Of a stretch of DNA of 17,010 nt, positions 8,044-16,123 are shown in pieces; positions within the stretch are counted from its first letter, which is position 1; every line of letters begins with the position of its first letter. Source of the DNA: Rhodanobacteraceae bacterium (GTDB lineage Bacteria > Pseudomonadota > Gammaproteobacteria > Xanthomonadales > Rhodanobacteraceae); contig JAICHS010000021.1 of NCBI GenBank assembly GCA_025924775.1, forward strand, positions 1 to 17,010. The letters are read 5' to 3'. Under the pieces are notes generated by a model that had not been told where the DNA came from, made no database searches, and saw only the letters and a program-made list of their open reading frames with translations. The position numbers were made by a program, and so were the translations under genes.

Positions 8044-9620
8044 CCTGCCACCGCGCCAACGCCGTTCTGTGCGCGCTGATGGCGTGCCTGCTGGCGGCGA
8101 CGGCCGTGGCAGCGGCTCCGACGGAAGCCACGCCCGGGTCGTCCACGAAACCCGCGTCGGGCGTCTACTACGAGATCTTCGTGCGCAGTTGGTACGACAG
8201 CAACGGCGATGGCATTGGCGACTTGAATGGCGTCGCCGCGAAGCTCGACTATTTGCAGAAGCTGGGCGTCAGCGGCATCTGGCTGATGCCGATCAATCCG
8301 TCGCCGAGCTACCACGGCTACGACGTCACTGATTACCGCGCGATCAATCCGCAATACGGTACGCTGGCGGACTTCGAGCGGTTGGTGCGTGAAGCACACC
8401 AGCACGGCATCAAGGTCATCATGGACCTGGTGGCGAACCACACCAGCAGCGAACACCCGCGGTTCAAGGCCGCCGCCAATCCGCGGAGCAAGTACCACGA
8501 CTGGTACACCTGGGCGACGCCTTCCACCGACCTCAAGACGGTCAGCGCCACAGGCGGCCCCGCGTGGCACGCGCTTGCGGATGGGAAAACGGATTCAAAA
8601 CAACATTACCTGGGCATCTTTGTCGACGAAATGCCGGACTTGAATTACGACAATCCCGCCGTGCGCAGGGAAATGATCGATATAGGCAAGTTCTGGTTGA
8701 AGAAGGGTGTCGACGGATTCCGCCTCGACGCCGCGCAGCACATTTACGACGATTTCGAAACCGATTGGGATAGTGCGTCGGTGCTGCAGCAGAATCTCGA
8801 CTGGTGGCGCGAGTTCGATCGCGGCATCAAGGCGGCCGCCCCGCACGCGTGGCTGGTAGGCGAAGTGGCGCGTCAACACGCCAGCGAACTGGTGCCGTGG
8901 GCGGCTGCGCTGGATGCAACTTTCAACTTCCCGTTGGCGGCCCGTCTGATCGAAAGCGCGTCACAGGAACGCGACCTTGACATCGGCGCCACGCTGGCAC
9001 GCACAGATGCCGCATATCGCACCGCCGCGCACGGCCGTTTCGATGATGCGCCATTCCTGTCCAACCACGACCAGGAACGCGTAATGAGCCAGTTGGGCGG
9101 CAATCCGGACCACGTGCGCGTGGCCGCCGCAATGTTGCTGACCCTGCCTGGCCATCCGTTCGTCTATTACGGTGAAGAAATCGGCATGCGTGGCGAGAAG
9201 CCCGATCCGCACCTGCGCGAGCCGATGCGGTGGTACCGCGCCGGCCATGGCGCGGGCGAACCGACGTGGGAAGGCCGGACGGCGGGTGACGGTCCGGACG
9301 TGTCGGTCGAAACGCAAAAGTACGATCCCGCGTCGTTGCTCAACTGGTACCGGATGCTGATCGGCTGGCGGCGCGAGATCCCCGCGCTGCGTGACGGCGT
9401 GGCCCGGAGTTGGCGCGACGACAACCTGCAGGTCGCAGCGTGGGAGCTGGACGGTGCGCACGGTGACGTGCTTGTCTTGCACAATCTGTCCGGCAAGCCA
9501 CAGAGGGTCACACTGCCAGCGCGACGTTTCCATACGTTGCTCAGGCATAGCCGCACGGATACGGAGGTCGCCAGTGGTCGCCTGACGCTGCCGCCGTACG
9601 GCAGCGCGATCCTGCAATGA
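8040..9620 (+). CDS. Secreted GH13 alpha-amylase family enzyme
   Basis: Exported alpha-amylase-like hydrolase, probably periplasmic, cutting alpha-1,4 links in maltodextrins. Read from a GTG at 8040 that overlaps the halogenase TGA (GTGA), the 526-residue product has a signal peptide (hydrophobic core at about 9-24, cleavage near AVA-AAP at 23-27). No lipobox convinces. The catalytic barrel begins GVYYEIFVRSWYDSNGDG (41-58). The GH13 regions are DLVANH (129-134), GFRLDAAQH with nucleophile Asp230, GEV with acid/base Glu275, and SNHD with His343 and Asp344. A small C-terminal beta domain ends the protein. An ATG at 8079 would shorten the signal peptide and remove its charged start, so GTG is preferred. 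The short chain with no CBM suggests action on oligosaccharides rather than granular starch. Exact specificity is not resolved. Confidence 0.93.
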   Translation: MTCHRANAVLCALMACLLAATAVAAAPTEATPGSSTKPASGVYYEIFVRSWYDSNGDGIGDLNGVAAKLDYLQKLGVSGIWLMPINPSPSYHGYDVTDYRAINPQYGTLADFERLVREAHQHGIKVIMDLVANHTSSEHPRFKAAANPRSKYHDWYTWATPSTDLKTVSATGGPAWHALADGKTDSKQHYLGIFVDEMPDLNYDNPAVRREMIDIGKFWLKKGVDGFRLDAAQHIYDDFETDWDSASVLQQNLDWWREFDRGIKAAAPHAWLVGEVARQHASELVPWAAALDATFNFPLAARLIESASQERDLDIGATLARTDAAYRTAAHGRFDDAPFLSNHDQERVMSQLGGNPDHVRVAAAMLLTLPGHPFVYYGEEIGMRGEKPDPHLREPMRWYRAGHGAGEPTWEGRTAGDGPDVSVETQKYDPASLLNWYRMLIGWRREIPALRDGVARSWRDDNLQVAAWELDGAHGDVLVLHNLSGKPQRVTLPARRFHTLLRHSRTDTEVASGRLTLPPYGSAILQ

Positions 9621-9631
9621 TCCAGCACTTC

Positions 9632-9637
9632 GAGGGG
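9632..9637 (+). promoter_or_regulatory. Strong ribosome binding site of the GH31 gene
   Basis: GAGGGG lies five bases before the ATG at 9643, in the 22-base gap after the GH13 stop. It is the clearest Shine-Dalgarno sequence in the operon. This junction is also the only one among the downstream genes without overlapping start and stop codons, so translation of the GH31 enzyme is probably set independently. Confidence 0.65.
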
Positions 9638-9642
9638 CTCCC

Positions 9643-12018
9643 ATGGCGTTGAAGCACTTCCTGCGCACGTTTGCGGTGGTCTTTGGCCTTGGCCTGGCCG
9701 CGGCCTCCAACGCATCCGTGACGTTGGCATTGCGCAGCGTTGGCGCGCACGGCTTCCAGCTTGCGCAGGACGACGCCACCACATCAGTGCAGATGGTGGC
9801 GCCCGGCGTGTTGCACGTGCACTACGTGCCGATGGCCAAAACGACGCCGCGGAGCCTCGTGATCGATCCACGGCATGTGGCGGAAACGATGTTCAAGCCC
9901 GCGGTTTCGCGCCAGGGCGAGTCGGTCACCCTGCGTTCGACGCGGATGGTCGCGAGCTGGAATTCGAAGACCGGCACGCTGACGGTCACCGATCCACGGG
10001 AGCGCGTGCTGTTGCGCCAGGCCGACCTGATGGCGCTGGCACAGGCACGCATCGTGCTGGAACACGCGCCCGGCGATGCGCTGTACGGCATCGGCGGGTT
10101 CGAGGCGAACCAGCCGGTCACGGCCGGGCTGCTGCGCCGCGGCAAGCAGACTGCGCAGGCCGGCAAGCAGGGCCACGCCGGCGCACCGTTCGTGTGGAGC
10201 ACCAAGGGCTACGGCGTGCTGGTCGATTGCGACGGTGCGGATTTCGATCTTGCCAATGACCGTATTGAGGTCGGCAGCTTCAAACGCCCCGATCCTGATT
10301 ACTACATCCTGGTCGGCACGCCTGCAGAGATCTTCGACGAACTGGCGAAGCTCAGCGGCCCGGCGCCGCTGTTTCCGAAATGGGCGATGGGCTTCACCAA
10401 CAGCCAATGGGGCATCGACCAGAAGGAACTGCTCGACATCGTCAAGACGTATCGCGCCAAGCACATCCCGCTCGACAACTTCACCCTCGATTTCGACTGG
10501 AAGGCGTGGGGGCAGGGCGACTACGGCGAGTTCCGCTGGAATCCCGAGAAATTCCCGGACGGCCCCAGCGGCAAGCTCGCAAAGATGCTGGAAGCGGAAG
10601 GCGTGCACCTGACCGGCATCATGAAGCCGCGCCTGTTGTTGGGCACGGCCGAGGGCGACTATGCCACGGCGCACGACCTGTGGATTCCGGGCGAGCAGGC
10701 TTATCCGGAATACTTCTCGCACAAGATGGCGAAGGACGTCGATTTCGACAAGCCGGACGCCCGGCGATGGTTCGGCGAGCTCGCGATGAAGTACGGCTTC
10801 GACGATGGCATCGTTGGCTGGTGGAACGACGAAGCCGATGTGTACGGCAAGGATGGCAAGCCCACTTCGAACACGCAATTCCTCAATATGCAGCGCGCCC
10901 TGTACGACGCCCAACGCGCGCAGACCGACCAGCGCGTGTGGTCGATCAACCGGACCTTCTGGCTGGGCTCGCAGCGCTACGCGTACGGCATGTGGTCGGG
11001 CGACATCGACACGGGCTTCGCAAGCATGGCCGCGCAGCGCACGCGCATGTTGAGCGCGATCGAAGTCGGCGAAGCGAAATGGAGCATGGACGGCGGCGGC
11101 TTCAACGGCCATCCGTCCGACGAAAACTACGCGCGCTGGATCGAATTCGGCGCGTTCACACCAATCTTTCGCGTGCATGGCACCTTCAACGAGAAGCGCC
11201 AGCCCTGGGTTTACGGGCCGGTGGCCGAAGCCGCGGCGACCGCGGCGATCCGCCTTCGCCAGTCGCTGATTCCGTACATCTACGCCTACCAGCATGCCGA
11301 GTACGCACACGGCGTCGGCCTGGTGCGGCCGCTGACTTTCGACTGGCCCGACGATCCGAAAGTGCGCAACGATTCCGATGCTTGGCTGTTCGGCCAGTGG
11401 CTGCTGGTGTCGCCGGTGGTCAAGCAGGGCCAGACCTCAAAGCGCATCTACCTGCCTGCCGGTACGTGGACCGACTGGTTCACCGGCAAGCGGTACGCGG
11501 GCGGACAAACCATCGAGGTTCCGGTGGACGCGAAAACATGGCGCGACATCCCGCTGTTCATCCGCGACGGCGCGATCATCCCGATGCAGCCGGTGATGGA
11601 CTACGTCGGTCAGCATCCGGTCACGACCGTGACCGTGGAAGTCTTTCCGTCCAGCCGCGCGACGCGGTTCGACTATTACGACGACGATGGCGAGACCTAC
11701 GCGTACGAGAAGGGCGCGTATTTCCTGCAGTCGATGACGACGCGCAAAGGGCAGAGTGCAATCGACTTCACACTGGACGCAGCGAAGGGTACTTACAAGC
11801 CAGCGGTGCGCTGGTATCTGCTCGCCGTGCATGGTGACGTCGCGCACTCGGTGCTCGCCAAGGGCAAGCCCCTTCATGCAGAACCTGCCCTCGACGCGCT
11901 CAAGGCCTCGTCCGGTGAAGGTTGGGCCAGCGGGCACGATCGTTACGGTGCGGTAACGTGGGTGAAGCTGGCAGCTGGCGCGCCCGCCGAGCTTCGCATC
12001 CGGACGGCCAAACCGTGA
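9643..12018 (+). CDS. Secreted GH31 alpha-glucosidase or alpha-transglucosidase
   Basis: Exported GH31 enzyme acting on the non-reducing ends of alpha-glucans, releasing glucose or transferring glucosyl units. The 791-residue product has a signal peptide (MALKHFLRTFAVVFGLGLAA, cleavage after about residue 24). An N-terminal galactose-mutarotase-like beta domain follows (about 45-230), containing LYGIGGFE (148-154). The barrel opens at PKWAMGFTNSQWG (245-257), with NFTLDFDWKAWG at 279-290. The nucleophile is most likely Asp396 in GWWNDEAD, where classical relatives read WxDMNE. The acid/base is most likely Asp454 in MWSGDI. The proximal C-terminal beta domain includes LLVSPVV and the YLPAGTWTDWF motif typical of the family. 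It has its own strong ribosome binding site and overlaps the next gene by GTGA. Family is certain. Hydrolase, isomaltase or transglucosidase cannot be decided from sequence. Confidence 0.93.
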   Translation: MALKHFLRTFAVVFGLGLAAASNASVTLALRSVGAHGFQLAQDDATTSVQMVAPGVLHVHYVPMAKTTPRSLVIDPRHVAETMFKPAVSRQGESVTLRSTRMVASWNSKTGTLTVTDPRERVLLRQADLMALAQARIVLEHAPGDALYGIGGFEANQPVTAGLLRRGKQTAQAGKQGHAGAPFVWSTKGYGVLVDCDGADFDLANDRIEVGSFKRPDPDYYILVGTPAEIFDELAKLSGPAPLFPKWAMGFTNSQWGIDQKELLDIVKTYRAKHIPLDNFTLDFDWKAWGQGDYGEFRWNPEKFPDGPSGKLAKMLEAEGVHLTGIMKPRLLLGTAEGDYATAHDLWIPGEQAYPEYFSHKMAKDVDFDKPDARRWFGELAMKYGFDDGIVGWWNDEADVYGKDGKPTSNTQFLNMQRALYDAQRAQTDQRVWSINRTFWLGSQRYAYGMWSGDIDTGFASMAAQRTRMLSAIEVGEAKWSMDGGGFNGHPSDENYARWIEFGAFTPIFRVHGTFNEKRQPWVYGPVAEAAATAAIRLRQSLIPYIYAYQHAEYAHGVGLVRPLTFDWPDDPKVRNDSDAWLFGQWLLVSPVVKQGQTSKRIYLPAGTWTDWFTGKRYAGGQTIEVPVDAKTWRDIPLFIRDGAIIPMQPVMDYVGQHPVTTVTVEVFPSSRATRFDYYDDDGETYAYEKGAYFLQSMTTRKGQSAIDFTLDAAKGTYKPAVRWYLLAVHGDVAHSVLAKGKPLHAEPALDALKASSGEGWASGHDRYGAVTWVKLAAGAPAELRIRTAKP

Positions 12019-14228
12019 TCGTGTTGGCTGCCCTGTTGCTGGCCGGCAGCGCCGCCGCTGCAACGCCGGCGTGGCACGACAGCCTCGATTGGCAAGGCAA
12101 GCGCGCGGCCGTCAGTGCATCATCCGAAGGCGGCTACGTGCTGCATGGTCCGTTCGGACAGCGTGACATTCCCGCAGCCGCGTCGAGCGTAGCCACGGCC
12201 GGCCCACTGTTCGACGGTTTGTACGCGATGGCGCAGGACGACCTGAAACAGGATTCGGTAACTGCAATTCGCGACGATGCTTTCGATCATGGCCAGGCCA
12301 TCCCGTGTGATTGTTTCGAGACCGGCGAGAAGTGGCACTACGTGTGGACGCGCGATCTTGCCTATTCGGTGGACCTGGGCTTGTGGCGGTTCGACCCCGC
12401 GCGTTCGCGCAATGGATTGCTGTTCAAGTTGTCCGGCGTGCGCGCGAAGAATGTCCCGCAAGGTTTGTACCCGATGCAGGACACCGGGTCCGGTGGAAGC
12501 TGGCCGGTCAGCACCGACCGTATCGTCTGGTTCCTTGCCGCGCGCCATCTGCTGGATGACAAGGCGTTTGCCGACAATGTCTGGCGGGCGTTGAACGACA
12601 CGCTGGCACAGGATCGTGAATACGCCTTCGATGCGCACTTCGGCTTGTATCGCGGCGAAACCTCGTTTCTCGACTGGCGCGAACAAACCTATCCCGGATG
12701 GACCAAGGACAACGTGGTGTTCATCGCGCAGTCGTTCGCACTATCCACCAACGTGCTGCATTACGAGGCGCTGCGACTGGCCGCGCGCATGGCCGCGCAA
12801 CGCGGCGACAATCGCGCGACGCGATATGCGACGCAAGCCGATGCGTTGAAGGCTGCGATCAATACGCATTTCTGGCGCGCGGCTCGCGGCATGTACATGG
12901 GCTACATCGGCGGCGACGGGTTACCGGTGGAAGCCTATGACCTGCTGGGACTGTCGCTGGCGGTCACCAGTGGCGTCGCTGACGCGCAACGCGCGCGTTC
13001 ATCGCTGGCGCACTATCCCGCGTGGCCGGCCGGCAGTCCGGTGATCTGGCCCGAACGCGCCGACCAGCCGATCTACCACAATCGCGCGATCTGGCCGTTC
13101 GTCAGCGCCTACGCGTTGCGCGCCGCCCGCAAGGTGGATGATCCGGCGTTGATCGCATTCGAGATCGAATCGATCATGCGCGGCGCCGCGCTGGCCGGTT
13201 CGAACATGGAAAACTACGAACTGGCGACGCAGGCCACCCACGTCGACGACGCCAAGCTCAGTGGCCCGGTCGTGGATTCGCCGCGCCAGTTATGGTCGGT
13301 GGCGGGTTACCTCGACATGGTGACCGAGGGCGTGTTCGGGCTGACCGACGATGGACGTGTGGTGCCGAAAATTCCCGTTTCACTGGTGCCGATGCTGTTC
13401 GGTGCGCGTCAGCGGATCACGCTGCAATTGCCGGATCGGCGCATCACGCTGGTGCGACCTGAAGCGGTGAGGGGGAATTTGCTGATCGCGGACGCGGCCA
13501 GGCACACCGGCAACCACACCACTGTGACGCTCAAGGCGATCATGGTGCCGACGGCCCCCTTGCGCACCGACGCGCCCATGTACGCGCCAGCCACGCCCGT
13601 GGCACCCACGGTAGCCCGCGCTGGTGACTCATGGCGCGTGGATGCGGACGGCGCTCGCGGGGTGCTGTACGTTGACGGCGAGCGCTTCGGCAAGCCCGGC
13701 GCGAGGTGGACGCTGCCAGCTTCCCCGGCACGTCGCTGCCTGCGCGTGACGCGACTCGGCGAGGATGGCATCGAGTCGCTGCCGAGCCGACAAACCTGCA
13801 TGGGTGACGTCACGAGCCTGTCCGGCAGTTGGCCGCGTGCGTGGACGGCACCAATCGTTGGCCGCTTCAGGGTCAGGTTGGACTACGACAACGACCATGG
13901 CCCCATCAACACCGGGATCACCGCTGCGGTGAAGCGCCTGGCCGTGCGTTGCGGCAACGCGCCTGCGCAAACGTATCCGATGGTGATGCCGCACAGCGTC
14001 GGCGAACAGGCTTCTACCTTCGCCGACTTCGATATCGGCACTATTGGTGCACACTGCACGTTCGCGGTGGAACAGGGCTTCAACATGAGCGACCTTGCGC
14101 ATTTCGCGCATTACACCGGGGGCGCGGGAGGGAGCGCGGGGCCGTTGAACGCGGCGCGGATTGGCACGCTGCACATCGCAAACATGGCCACGGTCACCCC
14201 AGCTGCGGTCGGGCAGCCGACACGATGA
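12015..14228 (+). CDS. Secreted six-hairpin glycosidase, glucoamylase/debranching-like
   Basis: Probably an exported (alpha/alpha)6-barrel glycosidase of the six-hairpin superfamily, acting on alpha-glucan ends or branches; I cannot assign it to a GH family. From the GTG at 12015 (GTGA overlap with the GH31 stop) it is 737 residues, starting with an uncharged hydrophobic signal-like segment cut near AAAA-TP. In-frame GTG 11958 or ATG 11922 would add an arginine-bearing N-terminus, so the start is uncertain. Barrel signatures are KWHYVWTRDLAYSVDLG (106-122), STDRIVWF (166-173), DWREQTYPGWTKDN (220-233), YHNRAIWPF (354-362) and MENYELATQATH (398-409), which probably hold the catalytic acids. 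After about residue 520 come a proline-rich linker, a beta-rich segment (about 530-595) and a final part (about 605-725) of unknown fold. Context supports an amylolytic role; exact reaction unknown. Confidence 0.85.
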   Translation: MIVLAALLLAGSAAAATPAWHDSLDWQGKRAAVSASSEGGYVLHGPFGQRDIPAAASSVATAGPLFDGLYAMAQDDLKQDSVTAIRDDAFDHGQAIPCDCFETGEKWHYVWTRDLAYSVDLGLWRFDPARSRNGLLFKLSGVRAKNVPQGLYPMQDTGSGGSWPVSTDRIVWFLAARHLLDDKAFADNVWRALNDTLAQDREYAFDAHFGLYRGETSFLDWREQTYPGWTKDNVVFIAQSFALSTNVLHYEALRLAARMAAQRGDNRATRYATQADALKAAINTHFWRAARGMYMGYIGGDGLPVEAYDLLGLSLAVTSGVADAQRARSSLAHYPAWPAGSPVIWPERADQPIYHNRAIWPFVSAYALRAARKVDDPALIAFEIESIMRGAALAGSNMENYELATQATHVDDAKLSGPVVDSPRQLWSVAGYLDMVTEGVFGLTDDGRVVPKIPVSLVPMLFGARQRITLQLPDRRITLVRPEAVRGNLLIADAARHTGNHTTVTLKAIMVPTAPLRTDAPMYAPATPVAPTVARAGDSWRVDADGARGVLYVDGERFGKPGARWTLPASPARRCLRVTRLGEDGIESLPSRQTCMGDVTSLSGSWPRAWTAPIVGRFRVRLDYDNDHGPINTGITAAVKRLAVRCGNAPAQTYPMVMPHSVGEQASTFADFDIGTIGAHCTFAVEQGFNMSDLAHFAHYTGGAGGSAGPLNAARIGTLHIANMATVTPAAVGQPTR

Positions 14229-15742
14229 CCCGCAAGCCCGAGCTGAAGTTCTGGCAGATCTGGAACATGTGCTTTGGTTTCCTGGGCATCCAGTTTGGAT
14301 TTGCCCTGCAAACCGCGGACGTCAGTCGCATCTTTCAGACGCTGGGGGCATCGCTTGAGCAGATCCCGGTGCTGTGGGTGGCCGCGCCGCTGACCGGGCT
14401 GATCGTGCAACCGATCGTCGGGCACTATTCCGATCGCACCTGGGGCCGACTGGGACGGCGGCGCCCGTATTTTCTGGCCGGGGCGTTGCTGGCCACGTTG
14501 GCGCTGGTTTGGATGCCGAACGCCGGCAGCCTGTGGATGGCGGCGATCCTGTTGTGGCTGATGGATGCGACGTTCAACGTCGCGATGGAGCCGTTCCGCG
14601 CCTTCGTCGCGGACCAGTTGCCGGAGCACCAGCGTCCGCGCGGCTACCTGGTGCAGAGCTTCTTCATTGGCGCAGGTGCGGTGGTGGCTTCGGTGTTGCC
14701 ATGGATACTCGCGCACCTGGGCGTCAGCAACGTGGCATCCGACGGCGCCATCCCCGATACGGTGAAGTATTCGTTTTACGCGGGTGGCGTGGCACTGCTG
14801 GGGGCGGTGTTGTGGACGGTGGTGAGCACGCGTGAGTACCCGCCGGAGCAGTTGCGGGCATTCGATCCCTCGCCCGCACGCGACGCGTTGCCGAACCTGC
14901 ACGGCATCTGGCGAAACGGCCTGGCGTGGCTGGTTGCGGGTGTGGCGGTGGGGCTGTTGATCGCGCACTACGGGTTGCGACAGGAGATGTACCTGCTGGC
15001 TGGCGGCATGGCCGCCTATGGCCTGTTGCTGATCGGCTACGAGATGGCGCTGAAGCTGCGTCCCGTGCTGGAACAAACGCGTGGTTTGCTCGGCCACGTG
15101 CTGGGCGACCTGCGCGTGATGCCCGGCGCGATGCGCCAACTTGCCTGGGTGCAACTGTTCTCTTGGTTCGCGTTGTTTTCCATGTGGATCTACACCACTG
15201 CGACGGTGGCGCAAGTGCAGTTCGGCGCCACCGACGTGCACTCGGCGCTCTACAACGAAGCCGCGAACTGGGTGGGCGTGTTGTTCGGCGTGTACAACGG
15301 TTGCGCGGCGCTGGCGGCGTTCGTCATTCCCTGGATGGTGCGCCGCTGGGGGCTGCGCGCCAGCCACCTCGTCAACCTGTGGCTGGGTGGCGCGGGACTG
15401 GTGGCGTTCCTGTACATCCGCGATCCGGACTGGCTGCTGCTGCCGATGCTGGGCGTCGGCTTCGCCTGGGCATCGATCCTGTCGCTGCCCTATGCGATGC
15501 TCTCGGACAACCTGCCGGCGGAGAAGATGGGCGTGTACATGGGCATCTTCAATTTCTTCATCGTGATTCCGCAACTGGTGGCGGCCAGCGTGCTGGGCAT
15601 GCTGCTGGAAAAATTCTTCCACGGCCAGCCGGTGTGGGCACTGGTGGTGGGTGGTGCAAGCCTGGTCGTTGCGGGATTGTGTACGTTGCGCGTGCGGCTT
15701 GCGGAAGCGCCGAAGGCGGCAGCTCAAAGCAGCATTTCGTGA
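14225..15742 (+). CDS. SLC45-type MFS disaccharide (maltose) transporter
   Basis: Inner-membrane proton symporter of the SLC45/GPH-like MFS branch that includes plant and animal sucrose carriers and the Caulobacter maltose carrier MalY; here it probably imports maltose produced in the periplasm. The 505-residue product begins MTRKPELKFWQIWNMCFGFL and carries the branch's diagnostic loop, GHYSDRTWGRLGRRRPYFL, at 66-84 between helices 2 and 3. LQTADVSRIFQTLGA lies in helix 1 and the following loop (29-43). Roughly twelve hydrophobic segments can be counted, with a central loop near 200-225. The ATG overlaps the preceding TGA (ATGA). It is the last intact gene of the plus-strand operon. Together with the sugar porter at 1-1327 it gives the locus two unrelated importers, suggesting separate handling of disaccharide and monosaccharide. 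The maltose assignment is inferred from family and context. Confidence 0.93.
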   Translation: MTRKPELKFWQIWNMCFGFLGIQFGFALQTADVSRIFQTLGASLEQIPVLWVAAPLTGLIVQPIVGHYSDRTWGRLGRRRPYFLAGALLATLALVWMPNAGSLWMAAILLWLMDATFNVAMEPFRAFVADQLPEHQRPRGYLVQSFFIGAGAVVASVLPWILAHLGVSNVASDGAIPDTVKYSFYAGGVALLGAVLWTVVSTREYPPEQLRAFDPSPARDALPNLHGIWRNGLAWLVAGVAVGLLIAHYGLRQEMYLLAGGMAAYGLLLIGYEMALKLRPVLEQTRGLLGHVLGDLRVMPGAMRQLAWVQLFSWFALFSMWIYTTATVAQVQFGATDVHSALYNEAANWVGVLFGVYNGCAALAAFVIPWMVRRWGLRASHLVNLWLGGAGLVAFLYIRDPDWLLLPMLGVGFAWASILSLPYAMLSDNLPAEKMGVYMGIFNFFIVIPQLVAASVLGMLLEKFFHGQPVWALVVGGASLVVAGLCTLRVRLAEAPKAAAQSSIS

Positions 15743-15795
15743 ATCCGATGGTTCCAGGCCGCGATTGGACAGCTGGCGCGGATGCCCGTGAAGCC

Positions 15796-15828
15796 TGCCG
15801 TTCTTGCCAGGGTGCCGTTCCGGCAGGG
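15796..15828 (+). repeat. Short imperfect tandem repeat with hairpin potential
   Basis: TGCCGTTCTTGCCAGGG (15796-15812) is followed directly by TGCCGTTCCGGCAGGG (15813-15828), an imperfect tandem duplication. CCTGCCG at 15794-15800 can also pair with CGGCAGG at 15821-15827 across a 20-base loop. It lies 52 bases after the transporter stop and could weaken transcription at the operon end. No T-run follows, so it is not a classical terminator. Confidence 0.35.
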
Positions 15829-15835
15829 AATCGAC

Positions 15836-16123
15836 ATGGCCATTGACCTCGATCGCCTCCCATCCACGCGGTGCCGGGCAAATCGCGAGCTGCCGTCGTG
15901 ACGGCTTCATCGAGCTCAAGGACGTGTGCAACGTCGACGAGTTGCGGCATTACGGCCGCGAGATCACCCGCCTCACGATCGAGCTGAACACGCAGACCAG
16001 ACCGTTGGAAGCGCGCAATACTACGACGGCGCGTTCCTGCAGGTGGTGAACCCCTGGGAACAGAACGAGGTGGGCGACCTATACTGTCGAGCCTCCGTGG
16101 CCCATGGCTGTTTCACGCAATGA
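15836..16123 (+). pseudogene. Phytanoyl-CoA dioxygenase (PhyH) family relic
   Basis: Remains of a non-haem iron, 2-oxoglutarate-dependent oxygenase gene. ATG at 15836 gives MAIDLDRL in one frame. RRDGFIELKDVCNVDELRHY and LNTQTRPLEARN continue in another frame (about 15896-16019). YYDGAFLQVVNPWEQNE follows back in the first frame (about 16018-16071). At the second shift, AATACTACGAC would read NTYDGAFLQ if one base were restored (AATACCTACGAC), so a single-base deletion near 16019 is likely. Homology stops at about 16075; the remaining two thirds of the usual 250-300 residues, including most of the iron ligands, are gone. The last frame happens to end at TGA 16121-16123, overlapping the dusA start. 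Two frameshifts plus truncation mean no function. The family is recognised from the DGF and LNTQTRPLE/FLQVVNPWEQ patterns; its substrate is unknown. Confidence 0.72.
16080..16085 (+). promoter_or_regulatory. Possible -10 box of the dusA promoter
   Basis: TATACT, one base from the consensus, lies 34 bases before the dusA ATG, just past the point where recognisable dioxygenase homology ends. GGAACA at 16057-16062 sits 17 bases upstream as a weak -35 (three of six matches). A start near 16092 would give a leader of about 28 bases. Confidence 0.4.

Noticed and set aside
10380..11837. 485-residue plus-strand frame inside the GH31 gene
   Set aside because: It lies entirely within the GH31 coding frame, has no start context, and is Arg-rich shadow composition.
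13829..14224. Extension of the SLC45 transporter upstream of 14225
   Set aside because: The extra 132 residues overlap the six-hairpin gene and are not membrane-like; the ATG at 14225 matches the family N-terminus and the ATGA overlap pattern.
14111..15931. 606-residue minus-strand open frame over the transporter
   Set aside because: It is a His/Gln/Arg-rich shadow of the transporter gene with no hydrophobic or domain pattern.
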